Source of the DNA: an uncultured Tessaracoccus sp.
Lineage (GTDB): Bacteria; Actinomycetota; Actinomycetes; Propionibacteriales; Propionibacteriaceae
Direction of reading: 5' to 3'
DNA length: 62,498 nucleotides
NCBI RefSeq assembly: GCF_947255005.1
Contig: NZ_CAMYFI010000010.1
Span: forward strand, 1 to 62,498
Every line of letters begins with the position of its first letter. Position 1 is the stretch's first letter. A program made the translations under genes and the position numbers. Below, one piece after another: positions 33,721 to 42,558 of the stretch. The notes under the pieces are model-generated. The model searched no databases. It saw only the letters and a list, made by a program, of their open reading frames with translations, and was not told where the DNA came from.

Positions 33721-35973
33721 ATGGAAACGCATGAGGTAGCTGAGCAGCAGCTCACGTGGCAGCGTATGCGTCAACGGCTGGCACGACTTGGCTCCGTGCG
33801 TCCGCGCTCGGCTGTTCTTGATCCGCTGTTCTCGATCGTCAAGGCGAACCACCCTAAGGCTGACCTTGATCTCATCGAGCGCGCCTACCGCACAGCGGAG
33901 CACTACCACGCCGGTCAGATGCGCAAATCCGGAGATCCCTACATCACGCATCCGCTCGCCGTCGCGACGATCCTTGCCGAACTGGGTATGACTGAGCCAG
34001 TGATCGTCGCCGCACTGCTGCACGACACGGTCGAAGACACGGAATACACGCTAGAACAGTGTCGCAGTGAATTTTCCGACGAGGTGGCGCGCATGGTGGA
34101 CGGCGTCACTAAGCTCGACAAACTCACCTATGGCGAAACCGCGAAAGCCGAGACCATCCGCAAGATGATCATGGCCACCTCGGAAGAAGTCCGAGTGCTC
34201 ATCATCAAACTCGCAGACCGCCTTCATAACATGCGCACCATCGGGTCGCTGCGCTCCGACAAACAGATTCGGATCGCGACGGAGACCCTCAATATTTTTG
34301 CTCCACTGGCTCACCGGCTTGGCATGAACACGATCAAGTGGGAGCTCGAAGACTTGAGCTTCCAGACCATCGAACCGAAGGTGTACGAAGAGATTGTCGA
34401 CATGGTCGACTCCGCCGCCCCTGAACGTGACGCCACCCTACGCGAATTAATCAAGCAGTTCCAGAAGCTGCTCAGCGAAGCGAAAATCGACGCGACGGTG
34501 TACGGACGCCCAAAACATTACTACTCGATTTATCAAAAGATGATGGTTCGCGGGCGCGACTTCCGCGATATCTACGACCTCATCGGGTTGCGCGTCCTCG
34601 TCAACTCGGAGAGGGATTGCTACACGGTACTGGGCGTGGCCCATGCCGCTTGGAAGCCAATTCCTGGCCGGTTTAAGGACTACATCGCCAATCCGAAGTT
34701 CAACATGTACCAATCGCTGCACACGACGGTGATGGGTTCTAACAAGGAGCCAGTCGAGCTGCAGATCCGCACCCATGAGATGCACCGACGCGCCGAGTAC
34801 GGTGTTGCCGCGCACTGGAAGTACAAGCAGAACCTCAGGGACGGGATCACGCCGGAGGAGGCCGGGCTGAGGGCCATGCACCAGCTTTCGGTGATGAGTA
34901 AGGAAACCGAGGACCCGTCGGAGTTCCTGGACTCGGTGCTGTTCGAGATTAACTCCGACGAGATCTTCGTCTTCACGCCGAAGGGAGAAGTCACCGCACT
35001 GCCAGTGGGGGCCACGCCGGTCGACTTCGCATTTTCCGTGCACACCGAGGTGGGATACCGATGCATCGGTGCGCGCGTCAACGGGCGTCTCGTTTCGCTC
35101 AGCACACCGTTGCAGCAGGGTGACAAGGTGGAGATCCTCACCGCCAAAACGGAGGAGGCCGGGCCCAGCCGTGACTGGCTCAACTTCGTCGTTACCTCGA
35201 GAGCGAAACAAAAAATACGTCAACACTTTTCCAGGGAACGCCGCGACGAAGCCATCGAAAAGGGCCAAGACCTCCTCGCACGCGAGATACGTCGGCACGG
35301 CATCCCGCTGCAGCGCCTGCTCAACCTCGAGAATCTCACTGCGGTGGCTCATGAATTCAATCAGAAGGGTGTGCCGTCGCTGTACAACGCCGTTGGGGAA
35401 GGACAGCTTGCTGCACCCACGGTCGTAGGTAAGCTCATCGCTTTGCATGGGGGAGAAGACGAAGCCCTCGATACGGTGAGTGAGGACGACCCCAACGTCG
35501 GCTCCGGCAGTGGCCCGATCTCTGCGACGGCGTCCATCTTGGTAGATGGTGACGACAGGGTCGACGCAAAGTTCGCGAAATGTTGCTCACCGCTGCCTGG
35601 TGACGACATCATCGGTTTCGTCACTAAGGGCGACGGCGTTAGCGTCCATCTGCGTAGCTGCAACAACGTGCCGTCGCTGCTCGAACAGCCGGAACGCATC
35701 ATTGACGTGCGCTGGAGCAACAATCCGGGCGACACGTTCGTCGTTACCTTAGAAATGCATGGCATCGACCGGACCGGGCTACTCTCCGACGTGTCTACCA
35801 TGCTCACCGCACAACACATCGACATCCTGTCGGTCAAAATCGAATCCGCAAAGCAACGCCAGTTCACGGGGAAGATCACGTTCGAGGCGGCAGACCCCAC
35901 GCATCTCAAACACATCATCAACCAGGTACGACGCATTCCCGGCGTCTTCGACGTCTACCGCACCCAGGGATAG
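33721..35973 (+). CDS. rel: bifunctional (p)ppGpp synthetase/hydrolase Rel
   Basis: Rel (750 aa) controls the stringent response. Domain order: HD hydrolase (HPLAVATIL and ALLHDTVEDT, about residues 75-115), synthetase (GRDFRDIYDLIGLR and RFKDYIANPK...YQSLHT, about 275-340), TGS (IFVFTPKGEVTALP, about 410-470), a conserved-cysteine segment (KFAKCCSPLPGD) and a C-terminal ACT domain. The intact HD motif and the RxFxD-type synthetase motif suggest both activities. ATG 33721 is chosen for the AAGGAGA 6 bases upstream. A strong hairpin follows the stop. Confidence 0.96.
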   Translation: METHEVAEQQLTWQRMRQRLARLGSVRPRSAVLDPLFSIVKANHPKADLDLIERAYRTAEHYHAGQMRKSGDPYITHPLAVATILAELGMTEPVIVAALLHDTVEDTEYTLEQCRSEFSDEVARMVDGVTKLDKLTYGETAKAETIRKMIMATSEEVRVLIIKLADRLHNMRTIGSLRSDKQIRIATETLNIFAPLAHRLGMNTIKWELEDLSFQTIEPKVYEEIVDMVDSAAPERDATLRELIKQFQKLLSEAKIDATVYGRPKHYYSIYQKMMVRGRDFRDIYDLIGLRVLVNSERDCYTVLGVAHAAWKPIPGRFKDYIANPKFNMYQSLHTTVMGSNKEPVELQIRTHEMHRRAEYGVAAHWKYKQNLRDGITPEEAGLRAMHQLSVMSKETEDPSEFLDSVLFEINSDEIFVFTPKGEVTALPVGATPVDFAFSVHTEVGYRCIGARVNGRLVSLSTPLQQGDKVEILTAKTEEAGPSRDWLNFVVTSRAKQKIRQHFSRERRDEAIEKGQDLLAREIRRHGIPLQRLLNLENLTAVAHEFNQKGVPSLYNAVGEGQLAAPTVVGKLIALHGGEDEALDTVSEDDPNVGSGSGPISATASILVDGDDRVDAKFAKCCSPLPGDDIIGFVTKGDGVSVHLRSCNNVPSLLEQPERIIDVRWSNNPGDTFVVTLEMHGIDRTGLLSDVSTMLTAQHIDILSVKIESAKQRQFTGKITFEAADPTHLKHIINQVRRIPGVFDVYRTQG

Positions 35974-35977
35974 ACGC

Positions 35978-36012
35978 GATTTGGCCGCGAGCATCACGCC
36001 CGCGGCCAAATC
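35978..36012. terminator. hairpin between convergent rel and DUF349 genes
   Basis: GATTTGGCCGCG (35978-35989) pairs perfectly with CGCGGCCAAATC (36001-36012) around an 11-base loop. The AT-rich ends of the stem can act in both directions. It sits 4 bases after the rel stop and 20 bases from the DUF349 stop. Confidence 0.75.
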
Positions 36013-36032
36013 TAGTAGAAGATATCTTGCGG

Positions 36033-37277
36033 TTATGCCGTGAACTCTGCGGAGGTTTCTTTCGCCTGTTCCAACCACGCCGTATAGGTGTCGAGCGACT
36101 TGCGAACGTCCTTGACTTTACGCTGATCGCCCTTCGCCTCAGCGTCGGCGAGCTGCTGGGTGAGCTTGTCCACCTGCTCCTGGAACTTCGTCACCATGTC
36201 GTCGGCACGCTGTCGCGCCTCGGGATCAGTGCGCCTCCATTCCTCAGCCTCAAGATCCGAGACGCGCGCGTTGATGCGTCGAACGCGGTTGTCTATGTCG
36301 CGCATTGCGTTCCGGGGCACGTGCCCGAGCTCGTTGAACTTGTTGAGAAATTCGCGATGGATGCTCTTCGCTTGTTCGACATCGGTGACGCCTTCGAGGT
36401 CTCTTTCCACCTGCTCGGCGAGCGCTTGCTTCGCTTGAAGGTTCTCGCTCTGTTCTCCGTCGAGCACGTTCTGGGCTTCGGTACGGGCGTTGAAGAACTG
36501 ATCCTGGATGGCACGGAACTTCGCCCACAGCGCGTCATCATCGTGACGACGGGCCGAACCGGCGGCCTTCCACCGGCGCATGAGATCGCGGAAGGCTCCC
36601 GAGGTCGGGCCCCAATCAGTGGAGGTAGCCAGGGGCTCGGCTTCCTTGATGATGGCTTCCTTGATGGCTTTCGCCTCGTCGCGCTTGGCGTTCAGTTGCG
36701 AGAAGTGCGCTTTTCTGCGTCGCGTGTACTGCGTGCGGGCGGAGCTGAAGCGGTGCCACAGCTCGTTGTCGGTGGCTTTATCGACACGGGGGAGCTTCTT
36801 CCATTCGTCGAGCAGAGCACGGAAACGGTCGACGCCACCACGCCAGTCATTTCCGGTCGCCAGCTTCTCGGCCTCCTCAACCATGGCGGTCTTGGACTCG
36901 ATCGTGGCTGCGTTTTGTTCAGCGCGCGCTGCCTTGCGCGCCTCGATCTGAGCCGGAAGCTTCCCTTCGAGCTTGTCCAGGCGAGCAATCAGCGCTTCCA
37001 AGTTGCCGACGGCGTTCGCCTCGGCCACGTTGCCTTTCGCCGTTGTGATACGCGTTTTCGCTTCTTCCGGGCTCATGGCCTGCGCGTCGACACGCTGCTC
37101 CAGGAGGACCACTTCTGCCTCGAGGTTCTCATATCGCCGCACGTAGAAGGCGAGAGCCTCCTCGGGCGTGGACTCGGGGATTTGTCCGACGCTTCGTTCC
37201 GTGTCACCAATGCGGACGTATACGGTGCCGTCTGGATCGACACGGCCGAAGTCTGCGGGCGCTTGCTGTTCGCTCAT
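36033..37277 (-). CDS. DUF349 domain-containing protein
   Basis: A 414-residue, charged, mostly helical protein with repeated DUF349 units: DWRGGVDRFRALLDEWKKLPRV, DWGPTSGAFRDLMRRWKAAGSA and a third diverged unit. Each has the WKxxP/WKxAG-type core. A coiled-coil N-terminal part (VVLLEQRVDAQ) precedes them. Length matches the actinobacterial single-gene DUF349 proteins found beside rel; the function is unknown. An open frame of similar length on the opposite strand has no recognisable motifs. The start has no Shine-Dalgarno; TAGATT lies 6 bases upstream. Confidence 0.85.
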   Translation of the reverse strand: MSEQQAPADFGRVDPDGTVYVRIGDTERSVGQIPESTPEEALAFYVRRYENLEAEVVLLEQRVDAQAMSPEEAKTRITTAKGNVAEANAVGNLEALIARLDKLEGKLPAQIEARKAARAEQNAATIESKTAMVEEAEKLATGNDWRGGVDRFRALLDEWKKLPRVDKATDNELWHRFSSARTQYTRRRKAHFSQLNAKRDEAKAIKEAIIKEAEPLATSTDWGPTSGAFRDLMRRWKAAGSARRHDDDALWAKFRAIQDQFFNARTEAQNVLDGEQSENLQAKQALAEQVERDLEGVTDVEQAKSIHREFLNKFNELGHVPRNAMRDIDNRVRRINARVSDLEAEEWRRTDPEARQRADDMVTKFQEQVDKLTQQLADAEAKGDQRKVKDVRKSLDTYTAWLEQAKETSAEFTA

Positions 37278-37283
37278 GGGTTT

Positions 37284-37301
37284 AATCTATCCCGATAGGG
37301 T
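37284..37301. promoter_or_regulatory. divergent leaderless promoter pair (DUF349 / MBL hydrolase)
   Basis: TAGATT (minus, 37284-37289) lies 6 bases before the DUF349 ATG. TAGGGT (plus, 37296-37301) lies 6 bases before the MBL GTG. The centre CTATC-cc-GATAG (37287-37298) is palindromic. The whole intergenic space is 30 bases. Confidence 0.55.
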
Positions 37302-37307
37302 GCTGTT

Positions 37308-37991
37308 GTGCTCATTCATCGTCTCGTAGTTTCACCATGGCAGGCTAATTGTTACCTTGTGCAGCCCTTCGACGACTCGCCCGATGTCGTGATCGTCGAC
37401 CCAGGGTTGCAGGGAGCAGACCTCGTCGACGCGCAGCTCCAGCAGCTCGGGCTACACCCTGTCGCCCTGCTCGGCACCCACGGACACATTGATCACATCG
37501 GCGACGCGCATCTGCTCGCCGAGCGTCATGAGCTTGCCCTCTACCTCACCGAGGCCGACCAACCACTGCTGACCAAACCTGGGCTTGCGCTGAGCCCTAA
37601 CTCAGCGAAGTTCCTGCCACAGCTCTTAGGCGGCACCGACGAATTGCCGCCAGTGCGCTCGGTGATCTTGCTTGGAGATGAGCAGGAAATTGGGGGCATG
37701 CAGGTGCGCGTGCTGCCCGCACCCGGCCACACGAAGGGATCCGCCATCATCGACGTCACCGCCGGCGACCAGCGCGTGCTGTTCTCTGGCGACGTGGTGT
37801 TCGCGGGAAGCATTGGGCGCACCGATTTCCCCGGCGGTAGCATGGTGGAGATGCGCGAGTCGCTTCGACGCATTCTGACCGCTTTCGACCACCAGCTGAT
37901 GCTTCTCCCCGGCCACGGGGATGCTACGACGCTCGCCGTCGAAGCGGCAACCAACCCGTACCTCCAAGACGACTTTCTGAAGGTGGATTAA
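37308..37991 (+). CDS. MBL-fold metallo-hydrolase (glyoxalase II-like)
   Basis: A 227-residue metallo-beta-lactamase fold protein. Metal ligands: THGHIDHIGD (His58, His60, Asp62, His63), the histidine in PAPGHTKGS, the aspartate in LFSGDVVFAG and the C-terminal histidine in LLPGHGD. GRTDFPGGS is typical of the group of glyoxalase II-like hydrolases found beside hisS and rel in actinobacteria. The physiological thioester or other substrate is unknown. The start is GTG 37308, without a Shine-Dalgarno. The stop overlaps the hisS ATG (TAATG). Confidence 0.88.
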   Translation: MLIHRLVVSPWQANCYLVQPFDDSPDVVIVDPGLQGADLVDAQLQQLGLHPVALLGTHGHIDHIGDAHLLAERHELALYLTEADQPLLTKPGLALSPNSAKFLPQLLGGTDELPPVRSVILLGDEQEIGGMQVRVLPAPGHTKGSAIIDVTAGDQRVLFSGDVVFAGSIGRTDFPGGSMVEMRESLRRILTAFDHQLMLLPGHGDATTLAVEAATNPYLQDDFLKVD

Positions 37992-39304
37992 TGCCCCGCC
38001 CCAAGCCACTGTCCGGTTTCCCCGAGTTTCTGCCCGCCGGTCGCATCGTCGAGCAACGTGTGCTCGACATTGTTCGTTCGACGTTTGAGCTGCACGGTTT
38101 CGCACCCATTGAAACGCGTGCCGTCGAACCTTTGGATCAGCTTGCGCGCAAGGGCGAAATCGATAAGGAGATCTACGTCGTAAAGCGCCTCCACGCAGCT
38201 GAAGAGGACGCCGCAGAGCTTGGCCTGCACTTCGACCTCACCGTGCCGTTCGCGAGGTGGGTGCTCGAACACGCCGGGCACCTGCAGTTCCCGTTCCGCC
38301 GTTACCAGATGCAGAAGGTATGGCGAGGAGAGCGCCCGCAGGAAGGACGATACCGCGAATTTCTGCAGGCCGACATCGACATCGTCGGGCAAGGTGAGCT
38401 GGCGGCCCACCACGACGTCGAGATTCCCCTCGTGGCCCTTGATGTGTTCCGGCGTTTGCACGACGAGATCGGTCTGCCCACCGCCACTATCCATGTGAAC
38501 AACCGCAAACTATCGGAGGGTTTCTATCGCGGGCTCGGCATCGAAGAGCCCTCAGCAGTGCTGCAGCGCGTCGACAAGTACGACAAGGTTGGTCCCGACG
38601 TCGTTCATGCGCTGCTCGTTGACGAACTGAAATTGAGTGACGAGGAAGCCAGCAAGTGCGTGGCACTGGCCGGTATCCACGGCAGCGACGATGGGTTCGT
38701 CGACGAAGTTCGCGCGCTCGGGGTGCAGCACTCCATGCTGGATGAGGGCCTCGACGAACTCGCTCAGCTGGTGCGCGTCGCGGACTCCGACGACTTGGTC
38801 GTTGACCTCAAGATCGCTCGCGGGCTCGATTACTACACCGGCACGGTGTACGAAACCTTCCTCGACGGGTCCGAGCACCTTGGATCCGTCGCCTCCGGCG
38901 GCAGGTACGACTCGTTGGCTTCCGACGGTAAGCAGGTGTTCCCTGGCGTTGGCTACAGCTTCGGCATTACTCGCATCCTTGCCCCGCTGATCTCGAAGGG
39001 ACGGGTGAGCGCCAGCCGTGTGGTGCCGAGTGTGGTGCTCGTCGCCGTCGATCACGAGGACACGCGCGAGCAATCCATCGGTGTGGCGAACGAGCTGCGG
39101 GCTAGAGGAATTGCGTGCGAGGTGGCGCCGAAGGCGGACAAATTCGGCAAGCAGATCCGCTACGCCGAACGTCGCGGGATCCCGTTCGTCTGGTTTGGCG
39201 AAGGCTCGGTGAAGGACATCCGTTCCGGGGAGCAGGTGGATGCCGACCCGCGGAGCTGGGAGCCCCCGACCGAAGACATCCGCCCGGGCATCGTGCTTGA
39301 CTGA
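37991..39304 (+). CDS. hisS: histidyl-tRNA synthetase
   Basis: HisS (437 aa) is a class II synthetase. Motif 1 (GFPEFLPAGRIVEQRVLDIV), motif 2 (FRRYQMQKVWRGERPQEGRYREF), the histidine-binding ARGLDYYTGTVYE and motif 3 (GVGYSFGITRIL) are present, then an anticodon-binding domain. The segment LSGFPEFLP and the total length fit the alternative actinobacterial HisS type. It is coupled to the MBL gene. Confidence 0.93.
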   Translation: MPRPKPLSGFPEFLPAGRIVEQRVLDIVRSTFELHGFAPIETRAVEPLDQLARKGEIDKEIYVVKRLHAAEEDAAELGLHFDLTVPFARWVLEHAGHLQFPFRRYQMQKVWRGERPQEGRYREFLQADIDIVGQGELAAHHDVEIPLVALDVFRRLHDEIGLPTATIHVNNRKLSEGFYRGLGIEEPSAVLQRVDKYDKVGPDVVHALLVDELKLSDEEASKCVALAGIHGSDDGFVDEVRALGVQHSMLDEGLDELAQLVRVADSDDLVVDLKIARGLDYYTGTVYETFLDGSEHLGSVASGGRYDSLASDGKQVFPGVGYSFGITRILAPLISKGRVSASRVVPSVVLVAVDHEDTREQSIGVANELRARGIACEVAPKADKFGKQIRYAERRGIPFVWFGEGSVKDIRSGEQVDADPRSWEPPTEDIRPGIVLD

Positions 39305-39346
39305 GGGCTCGCCGTTAGCCATTGCGGACGAATGCAGGGACGGGGC

Positions 39347-39352
39347 TAGGAT
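39347..39352 (+). promoter_or_regulatory. possible -10 box of aspS
   Basis: TAGGAT, with a weak TTGCGG (39322-39327) upstream at a long 19-base spacing. It would give a leader of about 45 bases ending in GAAAGGAA. Confidence 0.35.
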
Positions 39353-39404
39353 CGGTGGTCTGGAGCTGCACTGTCTATGCAGACGTCGACGAAAGGAATA
39401 CGTT

Positions 39405-41198
39405 GTGATCCGCACGCACGATGCCGGGACACTCCGCAAGGAACACATTGGCCAGGAAGTTGTACTCGCTGGATGGGTGGCCAAGCGTCGCGATCATGGA
39501 GGCGTCGCTTTCATTGATCTGCGCGATGCTTCCGGTCGAGCGCAGGTGGTTATCCGCGACGAACTCCTTGAAGAGACGGGTGCGCACGACCTTCGCAACG
39601 AGTACTGCATCCGCGTGCGAGGCATCGTCGAAGAGCGCCCGGAAGGCAACGACAATCCGGATCTCGCCACAGGCGAGATCGAGGTGGCCATTGAGGAGCT
39701 CGAGGTGCTGAACCCATCGGCGCCGCTCCCATTCCAAATCGACGAGCGCGTCACCGTCGGTGAGGAAGCCCGTCTGAAGTACCGCTACCTTGATCTGCGT
39801 CGTCCCAAACCAGGCGCAAACATCCGCCTTCGCTCCAAAGTGAACCAGGCTGCCCGCCGCGTGCTGGAGCAGCACGATTTCGTGGAAATCGAAACCCCGA
39901 CGCTCACCCGCTCTACGCCTGAAGGCGCCCGCGACTTCGTCGTACCTGCACGGCTGGCGCCGGGATCGTGGTACGCGCTGCCGCAGTCGCCACAGCTGTT
40001 CAAGCAGCTGCTCATGGTGGCCGGCATGGAACGCTATTACCAGATCGCTCGTTGCTACCGCGACGAGGATTTCCGCGCCGACCGTCAGCCGGAGTTCACG
40101 CAGCTCGATATCGAGATGAGCTTCGTTGACCAGGAAGACGTGATTGCGCTCGGGGAACAGCTCGCTTCCGAGATTTGGAAGCTCATCGACGTTGACCTTC
40201 CTACGCCATTCCCGCGGATTACCTACCTCGACGCGATGGCGAAGTACGGCTCCGACAAGCCCGACCTGCGCTTCGACCTCGAGATCACTGAACTCACTGA
40301 GTACTTCAAGGACACGAATTTCCGCGTGTTCCAGGCCGATTACGTCGGCGCCATCGTGATGCCCGGCGGTGGTTCGCAGCCGCGGCGCACCTTTGATGCC
40401 TGGCAGGAGTGGGCTCGCCAACGCGGAGCAAAGGGCCTGGCCTACGTCACGCTCGACGACGAAGGCACGCTGGGCGGCCCCGTCGCGAAGAATCTCTCCG
40501 ACGAGGAACGCTCCGGCTTGGCTGCCAAGACGGGCGCTCAGCCGGGCGATTGCATCTTTTTCGCTGCCGGCCAGGTGGCGCCGTCGCAGGCGCTCCTCGG
40601 CGCGGCGCGTAACGAGATTGGTGAGCGCTGTGGGCTCATCGACGAGGATGCTTGGAGCTTTGTGTGGGTGGTGGATGCGCCGCTGTTCAAGCCGGCATCT
40701 GAGGCGAAGGCCGAGGGTGACGTGGCGGTCGGTGGCGGCCAGTGGACGGCTGTGCACCACGCGTTCACCTCGCCGAAGCCGGAGTGCCTCGATACGTTCG
40801 ATTCCGACCCGGGAAACGCGCTCGCGTACGCCTACGACATGGTGTGCAACGGCAACGAGATCGGCGGCGGCTCCATCCGTATCCATCGCCGTGATGTGCA
40901 GGAGCGCGTGTTCAAGGTGATGGGTATTAGTAGCGAAGAGGCGCAGGAGAAATTCGGCTTCCTCCTCGACGCGTTCCAGTTCGGCGCGCCACCGCACGGC
41001 GGTATCGCTTTCGGATGGGACCGCATCGTGGCGCTGCTCAGTAAGTCGGAGTCGATCCGCGACGTCATCGCGTTCCCGAAGTCCGGTGGCGGCTACGATC
41101 CGCTCACGGCCGCGCCCGCGCCCATCTCCGCGCAGCAACGCAAGGAGACCGGCGTTGACTTCAAACCAGAGAAGAAGGACGCTCCGCGCAACGAGTAG
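39405..41198 (+). CDS. aspS: aspartyl-tRNA synthetase
   Basis: AspS (597 aa) is of the bacterial type: N-terminal OB anticodon domain (VVLAGWVAKRRDHGGVAFIDLRD), class II motif 1 (VNQAARRVLEQHDFVEIETPTLT), flipping loop SPQLFKQLLM, motif 2 (YYQIARCYRDEDFRADRQPEFTQ), the GAD insertion (GAKGLAYV) and motif 3 (GGIAFGWDRIVALL). With GatCAB encoded nearby it may be the non-discriminating form that charges tRNA(Asn) as well. GTG 39405 is chosen for GAAAGGAA 6 bases upstream; longer in-frame starts run into hisS. Confidence 0.95.
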   Translation: MIRTHDAGTLRKEHIGQEVVLAGWVAKRRDHGGVAFIDLRDASGRAQVVIRDELLEETGAHDLRNEYCIRVRGIVEERPEGNDNPDLATGEIEVAIEELEVLNPSAPLPFQIDERVTVGEEARLKYRYLDLRRPKPGANIRLRSKVNQAARRVLEQHDFVEIETPTLTRSTPEGARDFVVPARLAPGSWYALPQSPQLFKQLLMVAGMERYYQIARCYRDEDFRADRQPEFTQLDIEMSFVDQEDVIALGEQLASEIWKLIDVDLPTPFPRITYLDAMAKYGSDKPDLRFDLEITELTEYFKDTNFRVFQADYVGAIVMPGGGSQPRRTFDAWQEWARQRGAKGLAYVTLDDEGTLGGPVAKNLSDEERSGLAAKTGAQPGDCIFFAAGQVAPSQALLGAARNEIGERCGLIDEDAWSFVWVVDAPLFKPASEAKAEGDVAVGGGQWTAVHHAFTSPKPECLDTFDSDPGNALAYAYDMVCNGNEIGGGSIRIHRRDVQERVFKVMGISSEEAQEKFGFLLDAFQFGAPPHGGIAFGWDRIVALLSKSESIRDVIAFPKSGGGYDPLTAAPAPISAQQRKETGVDFKPEKKDAPRNE

Positions 41199-41251
41199 GC
41201 GGTCGGCACTTTCCTCCGGTCGGCGAGTAGGCCGCCCGCCTTCCTCCAGTC

Positions 41252-41284
41252 AGCGAGTAGGGCCGAAGGCCCGTATCGAGATGC
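41252..41284 (-). repeat. hairpin repeat, copy 3 (inverted)
   Basis: GCGAGTAGGGCC gaa GGCCCGTATCGAGA, the reverse form of the family. A similar partial unit (TCGGCGAGTAGGCCG) lies just before it at about 41219, as a direct repeat of the flank TTCCTCC. Confidence 0.6.
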
Positions 41285-41290
41285 CTCGTC

Positions 41291-41334
41291 GGGTTTCGAT
41301 ACGCCCGCTTCGCGGGCTACTCAACCACCGGGGG
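41291..41334 (+). repeat. hairpin repeat, copy 4
   Basis: GGGTTTCGATACGCCCGC tt CGCGGGCTACTCAACCACC, an almost perfect copy of the unit at 512-555 with a different internal palindrome. Confidence 0.7.
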
Positions 41335-41351
41335 AATGGTGGGCAGCCGAT

Positions 41352-41387
41352 GATTGAGCCGCTGCCGAAGGCAGCGTGTCGAAATCA
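41352..41387 (-). repeat. hairpin repeat, copy 5 (inverted)
   Basis: GATTGAGCCGCTGCC gaa GGCAGCGTGTCGAAATC. Its core is shared with the hairpin after hisH. Confidence 0.6.
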
Positions 41388-41453
41388 TGCGTCGTGAGCT
41401 TCAGTGGCAAATCTACGCTCAAAGACGGACGGCAATCTGCCACCTAAGCGGGT

Positions 41454-41500
41454 GTGGTTTCGATACGCGAGCTTCGCTCGCTACTCAACCACCGAGGTGG
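41454..41500 (+). repeat. hairpin repeat, copy 6
   Basis: GTGGTTTCGATACGCGAGC tt CGCTCGCTACTCAACCACCG. A partial copy (GGCTCAACCACC) follows at about 41513-41524. The 341-base gap 41199-41539 between convergent aspS and the LLM gene holds only these repeats and about 65 bases (41388-41453) without visible structure. Confidence 0.7.
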
Positions 41501-41539
41501 AGGCGGTCGCGCGGCTCAACCACCTGGTAGAGACACGCG

Positions 41540-42520
41540 TTAGAGCACGGCCTCGGCGACCAATCGCAGCGAGTTGAGACGCACCTCCGGGTCGAAGGTA
41601 TAGGTCACGCCGATGAGCTCGTCCGCGCCGGTGTCACGCTGAATTTCGTGCAGCCGGGCGGCCACCACGTCGGGAGTACCGACGGCGCGCACCCTGAGCG
41701 CACGTTCCATCATCTGTACTTCCAGCGCGTTGCCCTCGGGCTCGTCAGTCGGTGGCTGCAGCGGGGAGCGCCCGCCGTGCCGTCGTAGTGCAGAGAACAT
41801 GTTCTGCGTCGTTGTGAACTGCCGTTTGGCCTCTCCGGGCTGTTCGTGGGCGAGGACGTTCACGCCCACCTGCACATATGGCTCGGCGATCTGCGCAGTC
41901 GGCGCATTCGGGTTGAAGTTGTCCTTATAGAGCTGAATGGCGGCGTGCAGCATATCCGGAGAGAAATGTGAGGCGAACGAGTAGGGGAGCCCCAGCACGC
42001 CGGCCATCGTGGCGCCCGCATCAGAGGAGCCGAGCACCCACATCGGTACGTTGGTGCCCTTCGCTACGCCAACCTCGATTCCGCCCACCGAACCCGCGCC
42101 AAACCAGGTCTGCATCAACTCGATGTTGCGCATGAATTCCTGCGGCTCCGCACTCGATCGCGCCAGCGCGCGGGCGGTGAGCTGATCGGTGCCGGGAGCA
42201 CGGCCGAGGCCTAAATCGATACGCCCCGGATACATCTGGTGCAACGTGCCGAAATTCTCTGCCACATTGAGCGGGGAGTGGTTGGGCAGCATGATGCCCC
42301 CTGAACCCACCCGGATACGCTTCGTTCTCGACGCGGCGTGCCCGATGAGCAAAGCAGTCGCCGACGACGCCACCGCGGCGGTGTTGTGGTGTTCGGCGTA
42401 CCACACGCGTTCGTATCCCAGCTCGTCCGCCAGCTCCGCTGCCCGCATGGCTGCCTCGATGGCATCTGCCACCGGTTGGCCCTGGGAGACGGAGACGAGA
42501 TCCAAGATCGAGAGCTTCAT
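41540..42520 (-). CDS. LLM class flavin-dependent oxidoreductase (MsnO8-like)
   Basis: A 326-residue TIM-barrel protein of the luciferase-like monooxygenase family: LSILDLVSVSQGQ at the N-terminus, RVWYAEHHNTAAVASSATALLIGH, RVGSGGIMLPNHSPL, and GRIDLGLGRAPGTD. These are the hallmarks of the alkanal monooxygenase-like subgroup using FMNH2. The substrate is unknown. ATG 42520 is preferred over an upstream start because TAGGAT lies 7 bases before it and the family begins with this strand. It is divergent from rarA. Confidence 0.88.
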   Translation of the reverse strand: MKLSILDLVSVSQGQPVADAIEAAMRAAELADELGYERVWYAEHHNTAAVASSATALLIGHAASRTKRIRVGSGGIMLPNHSPLNVAENFGTLHQMYPGRIDLGLGRAPGTDQLTARALARSSAEPQEFMRNIELMQTWFGAGSVGGIEVGVAKGTNVPMWVLGSSDAGATMAGVLGLPYSFASHFSPDMLHAAIQLYKDNFNPNAPTAQIAEPYVQVGVNVLAHEQPGEAKRQFTTTQNMFSALRRHGGRSPLQPPTDEPEGNALEVQMMERALRVRAVGTPDVVAARLHEIQRDTGADELIGVTYTFDPEVRLNSLRLVAEAVL

Positions 42521-42527
42521 GCTTCCG

Positions 42528-42533
42528 ATCCTA
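42528..42533 (-). promoter_or_regulatory. -10 box, leaderless promoter of the LLM gene
   Basis: TAGGAT on the minus strand, 7 bases before ATG 42520. Confidence 0.5.
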
Positions 42534-42558
42534 TGAGCTCGCCTCAACCAATGCGGCA

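Noticed and set aside
36027..37298. 423-codon open frame on the plus strand opposite the DUF349 gene
   Set aside because: It is slightly longer than the DUF349 gene, but its translation shows no recognisable motif, whereas the reverse frame has clear DUF349 repeats. It is a GC-rich antisense shadow.
39375..41138. 587-codon reverse frame opposite aspS
   Set aside because: aspS has all class II motifs over its full length; the reverse frame is a codon-bias shadow with no motif.
41199..41539. CRISPR array in the repeat cluster
   Set aside because: Repeats alternate in orientation, have variable cores and irregular spacing, and no cas genes are present.
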